From positions 1 to 15,048 of the forward strand of contig JBNJFK010000033.1 of NCBI GenBank assembly GCA_051746765.1: DNA of 15,048 nucleotides. The letters are read 5' to 3'. The notes under the pieces are model-generated. The model was given only the letters and a program-made list of their open reading frames with translations, did no database searches and was not told the origin of the DNA. Each line of letters opens with the position of its first letter. The first letter of the stretch is position 1. The DNA comes from JBBEBE01 sp051746765 (GTDB lineage Bacteria; Bacteroidota; Rhodothermia; Balneolales; Balneolaceae). The position numbers were made by a program, and so were the translations under genes. Positions 1 to 6,820 of this stretch are shown one piece after another.

Positions 1-45
1 GGCTGAACCGTGGGTGCCGGCGTCGTATCAAAAATTCTGGACTAA
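1..45 (+). CDS. tuf: elongation factor Tu, C-terminal end only (partial, with in-frame TGA)
   Basis: Frame 1 reads Gly, TGA, then TVGAGVVSKILD and TAA at 43-45. This matches the conserved C-terminus of EF-Tu, which normally reads GGRTVGAGVV plus a few residues. EF-Tu is the GTPase that brings aminoacyl-tRNA to the ribosome, and tuf lies just before rpsJ in many bacteria, so the location fits. The codon that should be the conserved Arg (CGA) is TGA at 4-6, one C-to-T change. Taken literally this ends the protein 13 residues early. The frame and identity of the tail are clear. Whether it is a real truncation, a decaying second tuf copy or a base error cannot be decided from 45 bases. Confidence 0.82.
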
Positions 46-71
46 TTCTTAAAACAGACCTGGGATAACAC

Positions 72-383
72 GTGGCAACACAACAGAAAATACGTATCAA
101 GCTGAAGTCGTACGATCACAATCTGATTGACAAGTCTGCAGAGAAGATCATTCAAACAGTGAAGTCTACCGGTGCTGTTGTATCGGGTCCGATACCACTG
201 CCGACGAAGAAAAGTATTATCACGGTTAATCGTTCGGTTCACGTGAACAAGAAGTCCAGAGAACAGTTTGAGTATCGTTCTCACAAACGTTTGATCGATA
301 TTCTGTCTACCGGATCACAGACGGTCGATGCCCTGATGAAGCTGGAGCTTCCGTCCGGGGTGGATGTCGAAATTAAAGTATAA
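72..383 (+). CDS. rpsJ: 30S ribosomal protein S10
   Basis: S10 is a small-subunit head protein that also serves as NusE in transcription antitermination. The 103-residue product is full length for the family. It starts with the typical KIRIKLKSYDHNLID segment, has the extended loop around residues 40-60 (PIPLPTKK, then the NRSVHVNKKSREQFE region), and ends in LPSGVDVEIKV. The start is GTG at 72-74: it sits exactly where family members begin, and no ATG lies nearby. No clear Shine-Dalgarno sequence precedes it. It is the first gene of the S10 cluster and lies 26 bases after the tuf tail, so it is probably co-transcribed with upstream genes outside the window. Confidence 0.97.
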   Translation: MATQQKIRIKLKSYDHNLIDKSAEKIIQTVKSTGAVVSGPIPLPTKKSIITVNRSVHVNKKSREQFEYRSHKRLIDILSTGSQTVDALMKLELPSGVDVEIKV

Positions 384-405
384 ACGCTGACAAAGAAGGA
401 TACCC

Positions 406-1050
406 ATGAGTGGTTTGATAGGAAAGAAAGTTGGTATGACGAGTATTTTCGATGAGTTGGGACGGAGCATTCCGGTCACTGTCATCGAAATTGACCCGTG
501 TGTCATCACCCAGATCAAGACGGAAGAGTCTGACGGGTATAGTGCCTTGCAACTCGCCTCTTTTGACAAGAGCGAAAAGAGCCTGTCCAAGGCGTTGAAG
601 GGACACCTGGCGAAAGCGGGATCAGATGCGAAGGCACGAATCACCGAATTTCGCGGGGAAATTCCCGAAGGTGTATCTCTTGGTGACGAGATGAAGATTT
701 CTGAAATTTTCCAGGCTGGAGACATCGTGGATGTCATCGGAATCAGCAAGGGTAAAGGTTTTACAGGGGTCATGAAACGACACAATTTCGGAGGAGTCGG
801 CGAGTCTACGCATGGTCAGTCGGATCGTCAGCGTTCTCCTGGATCCATTGGTAATGCATCGGATCCGTCCCGCGTATTCAGAGGAAAGCGAATGGCGGGT
901 CGCTCCGGTAATGACCAAGTGAAAATTAAAAATCTGAGTGTGGCCAAGATATTCGAGGAGTCCAATACCCTGTTGGTTACGGGTTCGGTTCCCGGTCGAA
1001 ATGGTGGCTATCTGAAGATTTACAACAAATCCACTGTGGAGGTAGCATAA
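406..1050 (+). CDS. rplC: 50S ribosomal protein L3
   Basis: L3 is an early-assembly 23S rRNA-binding protein whose central loop reaches toward the peptidyl transferase centre. The 214-residue protein opens with GLIGKKVGMTSIF and carries the loop HGQSDRQRSPGSIG at residues 136-149, followed by RVFRGKRMAGRSGN. These are family signatures. The position matching the E. coli glutamine methylated by PrmB (Q150) appears to be Ser152 here, so that modification is not expected. The purine-rich AAGAAGGA at 393-400 is a good ribosome-binding site 5 bases before the ATG. The TAA stop overlaps the rplD start by one base. Confidence 0.97.
   Translation: MSGLIGKKVGMTSIFDELGRSIPVTVIEIDPCVITQIKTEESDGYSALQLASFDKSEKSLSKALKGHLAKAGSDAKARITEFRGEIPEGVSLGDEMKISEIFQAGDIVDVIGISKGKGFTGVMKRHNFGGVGESTHGQSDRQRSPGSIGNASDPSRVFRGKRMAGRSGNDQVKIKNLSVAKIFEESNTLLVTGSVPGRNGGYLKIYNKSTVEVA
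1038..1043 (+). promoter_or_regulatory. strong Shine-Dalgarno site for rplD
   Basis: GGAGGT lies 6 bases before the rplD ATG and inside the last codons of rplC. It is one of the best matches to the anti-Shine-Dalgarno sequence in the window. Together with the one-base TAATG overlap, it suggests that L3 and L4 are translationally coupled. Confidence 0.7.
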
Positions 1051-1700
1051 TGAAATTGAATGTCTACACTCTTGAAGGAGAAGAAAGCGGGAAAGAGGTC
1101 GAACTCGATCCGTCGGTTTTCGGCATTGAGCCAAATGAAACTGTTGTCTACGAAGATGTGAAGCGGTACCTGGCGCACAAACGCCAGGGTACAGCCAATA
1201 CAAAGGAACGTGGAGAAGTACGTGGTGGAGGGAAAAAAGCGTACAAACAGAAAGGAACGGGTATGGCGCGGCGTGGATCCATACGCTCACCTCTGCTCAA
1301 AGGAGGTGGAACGGTCTTTGGACCAAAGCCGCGGTCCTACAATATCAAGCTGACCAAAAAAATGAAGCAATTGGCTCGAAAGTCTGTCTTTTCTGTTAAG
1401 GCGAACGAAGAGTCCATTCGAATTATAGAAGATGAATCTTTCGACAAACCGGCTACCAAGTTGGTTCGCCAGCTTCTGGAAAAGCTGGAACTGTCTGGAA
1501 AAAAAGTACTTCTCTTGACGGGAGAGACGGATCGAATGCTCTATCTCTCAGCTCGCAATATGCCGAACGTCAATGTACGTGAGGCTCATTCACCATCGAC
1601 ATACGAGATTCTGAACGCCGATGTACTGCTGATTCAGGAGAGCGGCCTGTCTCGATTGGAGAACAGCTTCAAACCCAAAACGGAAGAGGAAGCAGCATGA
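1050..1700 (+). CDS. rplD: 50S ribosomal protein L4
   Basis: L4 binds 23S rRNA and its extended loop lines the constriction of the peptide exit tunnel. In E. coli it also represses its own operon. The 216-residue product has the loop at residues 58-95 with KGTGMARRGSIRSPLLKGGG and FGPKPRSY. Residue Met72 replaces the Arg that follows the GTG motif in E. coli. The ATG at 1050 overlaps the rplC stop and follows a strong Shine-Dalgarno site. The TGA stop is followed at once by an in-frame TAG, and overlaps the rplW start by four bases (ATGA). The N-terminus and globular body otherwise look ordinary. Confidence 0.96.
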   Translation: MKLNVYTLEGEESGKEVELDPSVFGIEPNETVVYEDVKRYLAHKRQGTANTKERGEVRGGGKKAYKQKGTGMARRGSIRSPLLKGGGTVFGPKPRSYNIKLTKKMKQLARKSVFSVKANEESIRIIEDESFDKPATKLVRQLLEKLELSGKKVLLLTGETDRMLYLSARNMPNVNVREAHSPSTYEILNADVLLIQESGLSRLENSFKPKTEEEAA

Positions 1701-1987
1701 TAGTCCTTGAGAAGCCACTGATTACCGAGAAACTGACCCGTTTGCAGGATGACTACAAGCAGTACGCATTCAGGGTTGCCCGTGCGGCGACAAAAACGGA
1801 CATTAAGCGCGCAATTGAAGAGCGTTATCCGGATGTAAAGGTGAAGCGAGTCAACACCATGATTGTCCCTTCAAAACCGAAAGGAAGGTTTACAAGAGGC
1901 GGTTATGTCGATGGTCGCAGCAAAGTTTGGAAGAAAGCGATCATCACCTTGAAGGAAGGTGAAATTGATCTGTTCAGCGAAATTTAA
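1697..1987 (+). CDS. rplW: 50S ribosomal protein L23
   Basis: L23 sits at the rim of the peptide exit tunnel and is the docking site for trigger factor and the signal recognition particle. The 96-residue product begins IVLEKPLITEKLTRL and has the family's central stretch (residues 28-60, TDIKRAIEERYPDVKVKRVNT). The basic loop KPKGRFTRGG follows, and the end is hydrophobic. The ATG overlaps the rplD stop in an ATGA arrangement, and the purine-rich GGAAGAGGAAG just upstream, inside rplD, can serve as the ribosome-binding site. Coupled translation with L4 is likely. Confidence 0.96.
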   Translation: MIVLEKPLITEKLTRLQDDYKQYAFRVARAATKTDIKRAIEERYPDVKVKRVNTMIVPSKPKGRFTRGGYVDGRSKVWKKAIITLKEGEIDLFSEI

Positions 1988-1999
1988 TCGATTGTATCC

Positions 2000-2827
2000 A
2001 TGGCTACGAAGCAATTAAAACCGGTTACACCCGGACAGAGACATCGAGTTGCTCCGGTATTTGATGAGTTGACGGGCAAACGTCCGCTAAAGTCGAAAAC
2101 CAAAGGAATCCACAAATCCGGTGGACGGAACAATCGTGGACGTATGACGTCCCGCCGTATCGGTGGTGGTCACAAAAGACGGTACCGTGAGATCGATTTC
2201 AAGCGGAATAAAATGAACATTCCGGCCAAGGTTCAATCGATCGAATACGATCCGAATCGTACGGCATTCATTGCACTCCTTGCTTATGCAGACGGAGAGA
2301 AACGATACATACTGGCGCCATCCGGCCTTTCTGTCGGAGATTCGATCATCAATGGAGAGAGGGTAGCACCGGATACGGGCAATACGCTACAGATGCGGAA
2401 CATGCCGGCCGGTACCATTATCCACAATATTGAGATGCAGCCCGGGAAAGGAGGCCAGCTTTGCCGAAGTGCGGGTACATCTGCTCAGCTTGTGGCAAAG
2501 ACTGAGAAGTATGCCTCCATCAAGCTTCCGAGCGGGGAAGTCCGCATGGTTTTGGGAACGTGTTATGCAACGGTTGGCAGTACAAGTAACCATGACCATT
2601 TTAATACGGCGAAAGGGAAAGCGGGTCGAACCCGTTGGCTTGGACGACGTCCGGTTACCCGGGGTGTTGCAAAGAATCCTGTAGATCACCCGATGGGTGG
2701 TGGTGAAGGGAAAGCCTCTGGTGGACATCCCAGATCACCGTGGGGACAAGCTTCCAAGGGGAAGAAGACCCGGAATCGACGAAAGCTTTCATCCAAATTT
2801 ATTGTCAAACGACGCAACGACAAATAA
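2000..2827 (+). CDS. rplB: 50S ribosomal protein L2
   Basis: L2 is a primary 23S rRNA-binding protein needed for subunit joining and for the peptidyl transferase region. The 275-residue length is normal. Visible signatures are the N-terminal GRNNRGRMTSRRIGGGHKRRYR (residues 42-63), the OB-fold and SH3-like RNA-binding core, and NPVDHPMGGGEGKASGGHP (residues 226-243). His230 in the last segment matches the conserved E. coli His229. The gene lies 12 bases after rplW. Only a pyrimidine-mixed spacer with no Shine-Dalgarno motif precedes the ATG, so initiation probably relies on coupling or an unstructured leader. Confidence 0.97.
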   Translation: MATKQLKPVTPGQRHRVAPVFDELTGKRPLKSKTKGIHKSGGRNNRGRMTSRRIGGGHKRRYREIDFKRNKMNIPAKVQSIEYDPNRTAFIALLAYADGEKRYILAPSGLSVGDSIINGERVAPDTGNTLQMRNMPAGTIIHNIEMQPGKGGQLCRSAGTSAQLVAKTEKYASIKLPSGEVRMVLGTCYATVGSTSNHDHFNTAKGKAGRTRWLGRRPVTRGVAKNPVDHPMGGGEGKASGGHPRSPWGQASKGKKTRNRRKLSSKFIVKRRNDK

Positions 2828-2841
2828 TCGGAATTACCACT

Positions 2842-3114
2842 ATGCCACGTTCACTAAAGAAGGGACCTTTCGTTCATTACAAGCTTCAGCGCAAGGTCGA
2901 GAAGATGAATCAAAGCGGGAAAAAGAGTGTCATCAAGACCTGGTCCAGAGGGTCCATGATTACGCCGGATTTCATCGGTCTGACACTGGCTGTTCATAAC
3001 GGAAAGCAGTTCATTCCTGTTTATGTAACAGAGAACATGGTAGGTCATAAGCTGGGTGAATTTGCGCCAACGCGTACGTTCCGCGGACATCCGATCAAGA
3101 AAGGAGCCAAATAA
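2842..3114 (+). CDS. rpsS: 30S ribosomal protein S19
   Basis: S19 forms a complex with S13 in the head of the small subunit near the A-site tRNA. The start chosen is the ATG at 2842, giving 90 residues that begin MPRSLKKGPF, the classic S19 N-terminus. A longer reading frame open from 2740 would run into rplB and adds no family-like sequence. Other signatures are TWSRGSMITPDFIG (residues 33-46), the VHNGKQFIPVYVTENMVGHKLGEF stretch and the C-terminal TRTFRGHPIKKGAK. It lies 14 bases after rplB with only a weak purine patch before the start. Confidence 0.96.
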   Translation: MPRSLKKGPFVHYKLQRKVEKMNQSGKKSVIKTWSRGSMITPDFIGLTLAVHNGKQFIPVYVTENMVGHKLGEFAPTRTFRGHPIKKGAK

Positions 3115-3129
3115 CTGTAAGAGCAAAGC

Positions 3130-3507
3130 ATGATGGATAATCCAATTTTCGAAGCAAAGGCTGTACAGAGACATCTTCGCAAGTCTCCACGAAAAGTACG
3201 ACTGGTTGCAAATGCAGTACGTGGAGAACGTGTAGATCGAGCCCTGAAACAGTTGGAATTTACACCGAAGGGCTCTGCAAAAGATGTAGCAAAGGTGATT
3301 AAATCTGCAGCAGCAAACCTGAGAGACAGATTTGATGAAGAGCGACTGGATGACGATATGATCTTTATCAAAACGATCATGGTGGATGAAGGAGTGACAC
3401 TGAAGCGAATCCAACCCAGAGCACAAGGGAGAGCCAACCGTATCCTGAAGCACAGTAGCCACATTACGGTCGTGGTTGCGAAACAAGAAGAAATTGTAAC
3501 ACAATAA
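3130..3507 (+). CDS. rplV: 50S ribosomal protein L22
   Basis: L22 binds several domains of 23S rRNA, and its long beta-hairpin lines the exit tunnel opposite L4. The 125-residue protein has LRKSPRKVRLVANAVRG near the N-terminus (residues 16-32). The hairpin at about residues 84-105 (VDEGVTLKRIQPRAQGRANR) is followed by SSHITVVV. No insertion or deletion is evident in the hairpin tip, where macrolide resistance changes usually occur. The start could be the ATG at 3130 or the next codon at 3133. The former is used here and gives one extra Met. Confidence 0.96.
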   Translation: MMDNPIFEAKAVQRHLRKSPRKVRLVANAVRGERVDRALKQLEFTPKGSAKDVAKVIKSAAANLRDRFDEERLDDDMIFIKTIMVDEGVTLKRIQPRAQGRANRILKHSSHITVVVAKQEEIVTQ

Positions 3508-3519
3508 GGGGCTGGAACA

Positions 3520-4263
3520 TTGGGACAAAAAACGAATCCAACAGGCTTTCGACTGGGAATCATCAAGGGTTGGGAATCCAACTGGTACTCTGAAGAGAAC
3601 GAACCAGCCATGTTGCTGGAAGATCACAAACTTCGAGAGTATCTCGATGCCCGACTCCACAATGCCGGACTCTCTAATGTAGTAATTGAGAGAACTCCCA
3701 AGCGGATCCTGTTGACACTCAACACCTCTCGTCCGGGAGTCATTATCGGAAAGGGTGGAGAACAGATTGAACTGCTTCGCGAAGAGCTCAAGAAGATCAC
3801 CAACAAAGAGGTGCAGATCAATGTGAGCGAAATCAAGAGAGCAGAGTTGGATGCCAGCCTTGTAGCACAGAACATTGGACAGCAGCTCCAGGCCAGAATC
3901 TCTTTCCGACGTGCCATGAAGACGGCGATATCATCGGCCATGAGAATGGGAGCGAAAGGAATTCGTATTCGATGTGCCGGTCGTTTGGGTGGTGCCGAGA
4001 TGGCAAGAACCGAACAGTACAAAGAGGGTCGTGTTCCTCTTCATACAATTCGGGCAGACATCGACTACCACAATCACACAGCCAATACCATTTACGGATC
4101 TATCGGAATTTCCGTCTGGATTTTCAAAGGCGAGATTATCGGTGATGTGGATCTTACACCCGGATCTCAGGCAGGCAGTGACAAGGAACCGGGTAGAAAG
4201 CGTCGTGGCGGAGATGATGGTCGAAAGTCACGACGATCCAGAAGAAAAAGCCGAAGCAACTAA
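3520..4263 (+). CDS. rpsC: 30S ribosomal protein S3
   Basis: S3 lies at the mRNA entry tunnel and contributes to unwinding of structured mRNA. The start is TTG at 3520, giving MGQKTNPTGFRLG, which is the standard S3 N-terminus. The rplV TAA lies in the same frame four codons upstream, so no earlier start exists, and AAGGGG lies at a usable distance. The KH domain shows the GKGG loop at residues 77-80. The mRNA-contacting basic residues match R130, R131 and K134, and the C-terminal domain runs to about residue 210. Residues 212-247 form an unusual tail rich in Arg, Ser, Lys and Asp, beyond the conserved fold. Confidence 0.96.
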   Translation: MGQKTNPTGFRLGIIKGWESNWYSEENEPAMLLEDHKLREYLDARLHNAGLSNVVIERTPKRILLTLNTSRPGVIIGKGGEQIELLREELKKITNKEVQINVSEIKRAELDASLVAQNIGQQLQARISFRRAMKTAISSAMRMGAKGIRIRCAGRLGGAEMARTEQYKEGRVPLHTIRADIDYHNHTANTIYGSIGISVWIFKGEIIGDVDLTPGSQAGSDKEPGRKRRGGDDGRKSRRSRRKSRSN

Positions 4264-4281
4264 CCGTAGGCAGAGACTGAT

Positions 4282-4704
4282 ATGCTTGAACCAAAAAGGA
4301 TACACCGACGTCGTGTACATCGCGACAAACTGAAAGGAACGGCCCAGCGAGGGCATACTCTGGAATTTGGAAGTTTCGGAATCAAGGCGCTGGAACCGAA
4401 ATTCATTACAGCGCGACAGATTGAAGCCTGTCGTATCGCCATTGCACGAACATTGCAGCGGGACGGGCAGACGTTTATTCGAATATTTCCGGACCGACCG
4501 GTTACCAGCAAACCAGCGGAAACCCGAATGGGGAAAGGGAAAGGGGCTTTGGATCATTTCGTCGCTGCCGTGAAGCCTGGTCGGATTCTGTTTGAAATTT
4601 CGGGAGTTAACGAAGAACAGGCACGTGAAGCCATTCGACGAGCGTCCAACAAACTTCCGATCAAGACGAAGTTTGTCATGAGACGAGATTTTTACAGCGA
4701 ATAG
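4282..4704 (+). CDS. rplP: 50S ribosomal protein L16
   Basis: L16 contacts the A-site tRNA elbow and helps organise the tRNA passage on the large subunit. The 140-residue protein shows the family core: KGTAQRGHTLEFGSFGIKALEP (residues 18-39), RDGQTFIRIFPDRPVTSKP and RMGKGKG. Arg82, just before MGKGKG, matches the E. coli arginine that YcfD hydroxylates; no enzyme for this is visible here. The first ten or so residues are more divergent than the rest. The gene lies 18 bases after rpsC, and its TAG stop overlaps the Shine-Dalgarno site of rpmC. Confidence 0.97.
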   Translation: MLEPKRIHRRRVHRDKLKGTAQRGHTLEFGSFGIKALEPKFITARQIEACRIAIARTLQRDGQTFIRIFPDRPVTSKPAETRMGKGKGALDHFVAAVKPGRILFEISGVNEEQAREAIRRASNKLPIKTKFVMRRDFYSE

Positions 4705-4708
4705 GAGG
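4703..4708 (+). promoter_or_regulatory. strong Shine-Dalgarno site for rpmC
   Basis: AGGAGG is a full-strength match, ends 7 bases before the rpmC ATG and overlaps the rplP stop codon. It stands out because many neighbouring genes have no recognisable ribosome-binding site. Confidence 0.75.
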
Positions 4709-4715
4709 ATAGACG

Positions 4716-4913
4716 ATGAAAGCAGAAGAACTACGTGATCTCTCCATGACCGAATTGGAAGCTCGGCTGAAAGACGAGAAGGAGCTGTATCAGGATTTGC
4801 GGTTTAACAAAGCTGTGGCTGGCCAGTTGGAGAACCCCAATCGGATCAAGGAAACCCGGCGTGAAATTGCCAGGATCAAGACAGTCATTAATGAAAAAGT
4901 AGGTGCTGAGTAA
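4716..4913 (+). CDS. rpmC: 50S ribosomal protein L29
   Basis: L29 is a small two-helix protein near the tunnel exit, next to L23. The 65-residue product reads KAEELRDLSMTELEARL at the start and contains the family's LRFNKAVAGQLENPNRIKETRREIARIKTV segment (residues 28-57). This matches the usual length and the paired-helix pattern. The best Shine-Dalgarno sequence of the cluster precedes it. Its TAA overlaps the rpsQ ATG by one base, so S17 translation is probably coupled to it. Confidence 0.95.
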   Translation: MKAEELRDLSMTELEARLKDEKELYQDLRFNKAVAGQLENPNRIKETRREIARIKTVINEKVGAE

Positions 4914-5185
4914 TGTCAGATATGGCACAAGCAGAAAGAGCACAGAGAAGAACAAGAACGGGTCGGGTTGTCAGCAACCGAATGGACAAATCGATTACCG
5001 TAGCTGTAGAGCGTCAGGTGAAACACCCTATCTACAGCAAGTTTATCAAGAAGACAACGAAGTACATGGCCCACGACGAGGAGAACTCGGCCAATATCGG
5101 GGACAAAGTGCTCATTATGTCCACAAGACCGTTGTCGAAACGAAAATCATGGCGTCTGGTCGAAGTACTGGAACGTGCAAAATAA
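4913..5185 (+). CDS. rpsQ: 30S ribosomal protein S17
   Basis: S17 is an OB-fold protein that binds helices 7 and 11 of 16S rRNA early in assembly. The 90-residue product has the core TRTGRVVSNRMDKSITVAVERQVKHPIY (residues 14-41), then KYMAHDEENSANIGDKVLIMSTRPLSKRKSWRL. These are clear family motifs. The ATG at 4913 overlaps the rpmC stop in a TAATG junction. A second ATG three codons later (4922, giving MAQAER) is an alternative start. I prefer the first because of the coupling junction and the AGGTG patch upstream. Confidence 0.95.
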   Translation: MSDMAQAERAQRRTRTGRVVSNRMDKSITVAVERQVKHPIYSKFIKKTTKYMAHDEENSANIGDKVLIMSTRPLSKRKSWRLVEVLERAK

Positions 5186-5206
5186 CGACAGATTCAGGTA
5201 GCTCTC

Positions 5207-5575
5207 ATGATTCAAATGCAGACTAAGTTAATGGTAGCTGACAACAGCGGCGCGAAGCGTCTCCAGTGCATCAAAGTTCTGGGCGATTCCAAACGGCGAT
5301 ACGCTCGGCTCGGCGATCTGATCTCCTGTTCAGTAAAAACAGCGATTCCCGGAGGGAATGTAAAGAAAGGGGAAGTGGTCACGGCTGTTGTTGTTCGCAC
5401 GACGAAGGAAGTACGACGTCGGGACGGTAGTTATATCCGATTTGACGAGAATGCGGCCGTTATTCTGAACAAGGAAAACGAACCTGTCGGAACCCGAATT
5501 TTCGGCCCCGTAGCCAGAGAGCTCAGAGAGAAGAATTACATGAGAATTGTATCCCTGGCACCAGAGGTCCTTTAA
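5207..5575 (+). CDS. rplN: 50S ribosomal protein L14
   Basis: L14 is a beta-barrel protein at the subunit interface, forming part of bridge B8 and contacting L19. The length of 122 residues is exactly typical. Signatures include the start MIQMQTKLMVADNSGAKR, the GGNVKKGEVVTAVVVRTTKEVRR stretch (residues 50-72), and the C-terminus FGPVARELREKNYMRIVSLAPEVL. The second ATG three codons in would trim the conserved MIQ, so the first is used. This is the first gene of the spc part of the locus, but only 21 bases separate it from rpsQ and no promoter is seen. Confidence 0.97.
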   Translation: MIQMQTKLMVADNSGAKRLQCIKVLGDSKRRYARLGDLISCSVKTAIPGGNVKKGEVVTAVVVRTTKEVRRRDGSYIRFDENAAVILNKENEPVGTRIFGPVARELREKNYMRIVSLAPEVL

Positions 5576-5586
5576 ATACGACGATT

Positions 5587-5940
5587 ATGCCTAGAACATC
5601 GAACAAGCAGAAGAAACTACACGTCAAGAAAGGGGATGAAATTCTTGTCATCGCCGGAAATGACAAAGGAACAAGGGGACGAGTGCTTGCGGTCTATCCC
5701 AAGCGTGGACGGGTTCTCGTGGAAGGTGTCAATATGCGCACGTTTCATGAAAAACCGACCCAGGAGAATCCACAAGGAGGACGTCTTCAGCGTGAAGCTC
5801 CCATCCATATATCCAATGTGATGGTGATCGATCCGACAACCGATGAACCTACCCGGATTGGGCGAAAGCGCGTCGAGGAAGAGGGGAACGGACGTTGGGT
5901 TCGATATGCCAAGACCAGCGGCGAAATCATTGATAAATAG
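5587..5940 (+). CDS. rplX: 50S ribosomal protein L24
   Basis: L24 starts large-subunit assembly and later sits near the exit tunnel. The 117-residue product has the N-terminal KOW motif (KKGDEILVIAGNDKGTRGRVL, residues 14-34) and the family sequence VEGVNMRTFHEKPTQENPQGG (residues 45-65). PIHISNVMVIDP follows. The C-terminal region (VEEEGNGRWVRYAKTSGEIIDK) is somewhat longer than the shortest family members and is typical of FCB-like proteins. No Shine-Dalgarno sequence is visible in the A/T-rich 11-base gap after rplN. Confidence 0.96.
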   Translation: MPRTSNKQKKLHVKKGDEILVIAGNDKGTRGRVLAVYPKRGRVLVEGVNMRTFHEKPTQENPQGGRLQREAPIHISNVMVIDPTTDEPTRIGRKRVEEEGNGRWVRYAKTSGEIIDK

Positions 5941-5959
5941 ATTGTAAAGCGACCTGAAC

Positions 5960-6511
5960 ATGGCAGAAGCAAGACTTTATACGAAATACAAAGAGGAGAT
6001 TCGACCGGCTATGATGGAGGAGTTTTCTCTCCAGAATATCATGGCTGCACCGAAACTTCAGAAGATCGTCATCAATGTTGGTGCAGGTGAAGCGATCGAG
6101 AATCAGAAGGCACTTGATATTATAGCTGCCGATCTGGGGTCGATCACAGGTCAAAAAGCGATCAAGACCAAAGCCAAAAAATCGATTTCGAATTTCAAAC
6201 TCCGGGAAGGGATGCCGATCGGATGCAAAGTGACTCTTCGAAAGAAGATTATGTTTGAGTTCTTGGATCGACTGATCAATCTGGCACTTCCCAGAACTCG
6301 TGACTTTCAGGGTATTCCTGACAAGAGTTTTGATGGTCGAGGAAACTATACATTCGGTATCAAAGAGCTGACGATTTTCCCCGAGATCGATGTAGAGAAG
6401 GTAGACAAGGTCCGGGGAATGGATATTACGTTTGTCACGACTGCAGAGACCGACGAGCAAGCGTATGCACTACTGAAGGCCTTCGGAATTCCCTTCCGAA
6501 AACGAAATTAA
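5960..6511 (+). CDS. rplE: 50S ribosomal protein L5
   Basis: L5 binds 5S rRNA in the central protuberance and contacts P-site tRNA. The 183-residue length fits the family. Recognisable parts are LQKIVINVGAGEA (residues 33-45), KAIKTKAKKSISNFKLREGMPIGCKVTLR (residues 68-96), and LPRTRDFQGIPDKSFDGRGNYTFGIKE. The C-terminus is AYALLKAFGIPFRKRN. The gene lies 19 bases after rplX without a clear ribosome-binding site. Nothing unusual is seen in the reading frame. Confidence 0.97.
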   Translation: MAEARLYTKYKEEIRPAMMEEFSLQNIMAAPKLQKIVINVGAGEAIENQKALDIIAADLGSITGQKAIKTKAKKSISNFKLREGMPIGCKVTLRKKIMFEFLDRLINLALPRTRDFQGIPDKSFDGRGNYTFGIKELTIFPEIDVEKVDKVRGMDITFVTTAETDEQAYALLKAFGIPFRKRN

Positions 6512-6532
6512 TACAAGTAACAAAGAGACACC

Positions 6533-6802
6533 ATGGCTAAAAAATCCTGGATAGCGAGAAACAAGAAACGGAAAGAGACCGTTGCCAAGTACGCCGAAAA
6601 GCGACGTGAGCTTAAAGAGGCTGGAGATTGGGAAGGTCTCCAGAAACTACCCCGAAATGCCAGTCCTACTCGTGTACGAAACCGATGCAACTTGACTGGA
6701 CGATCCAGAGGATACATCAGCAAGTACGGGGTATCACGCATTAAATTTCGTGAACTGGCTCTTGATGGGAAAATTCCAGGCATAAGAAAAGCTAGTTGGT
6801 AA
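6533..6802 (+). CDS. rpsN: 30S ribosomal protein S14, zinc-free long form
   Basis: S14 binds 16S rRNA in the head of the small subunit. At 89 residues this is the long form that lacks the zinc ribbon; the zinc form is about 61 residues with two CxxC pairs. Only one cysteine is present, Cys52 in NRCNLTGRSRG. The C-terminal half carries the family signature GYISKYGVSRIKFRELALDGKIPG, ending in KASW. It lies in the usual spc position between rplE and rpsH. The zinc-free form fits with S4 and L36 in this locus, which also lack zinc ligands. Confidence 0.96.
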   Translation: MAKKSWIARNKKRKETVAKYAEKRRELKEAGDWEGLQKLPRNASPTRVRNRCNLTGRSRGYISKYGVSRIKFRELALDGKIPGIRKASW

Positions 6803-6820
6803 AACCGGAGAACTGATCCT

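Noticed and set aside
622..1290. 222-codon open frame on the - strand
   Set aside because: It covers the conserved ends of rplC and rplD in antisense and has no recognisable domain.
2740..2841. N-terminal extension of the S19 reading frame
   Set aside because: It overlaps the 3' end of rplB, and S19 proteins begin MPRSLKKGPF, which is at 2842.
2854..3660. 268-codon open frame on the - strand
   Set aside because: It lies opposite rpsS, rplV and the start of rpsC, which are clear on the + strand, and its peptide shows no family-like features. It is a shadow of those genes.
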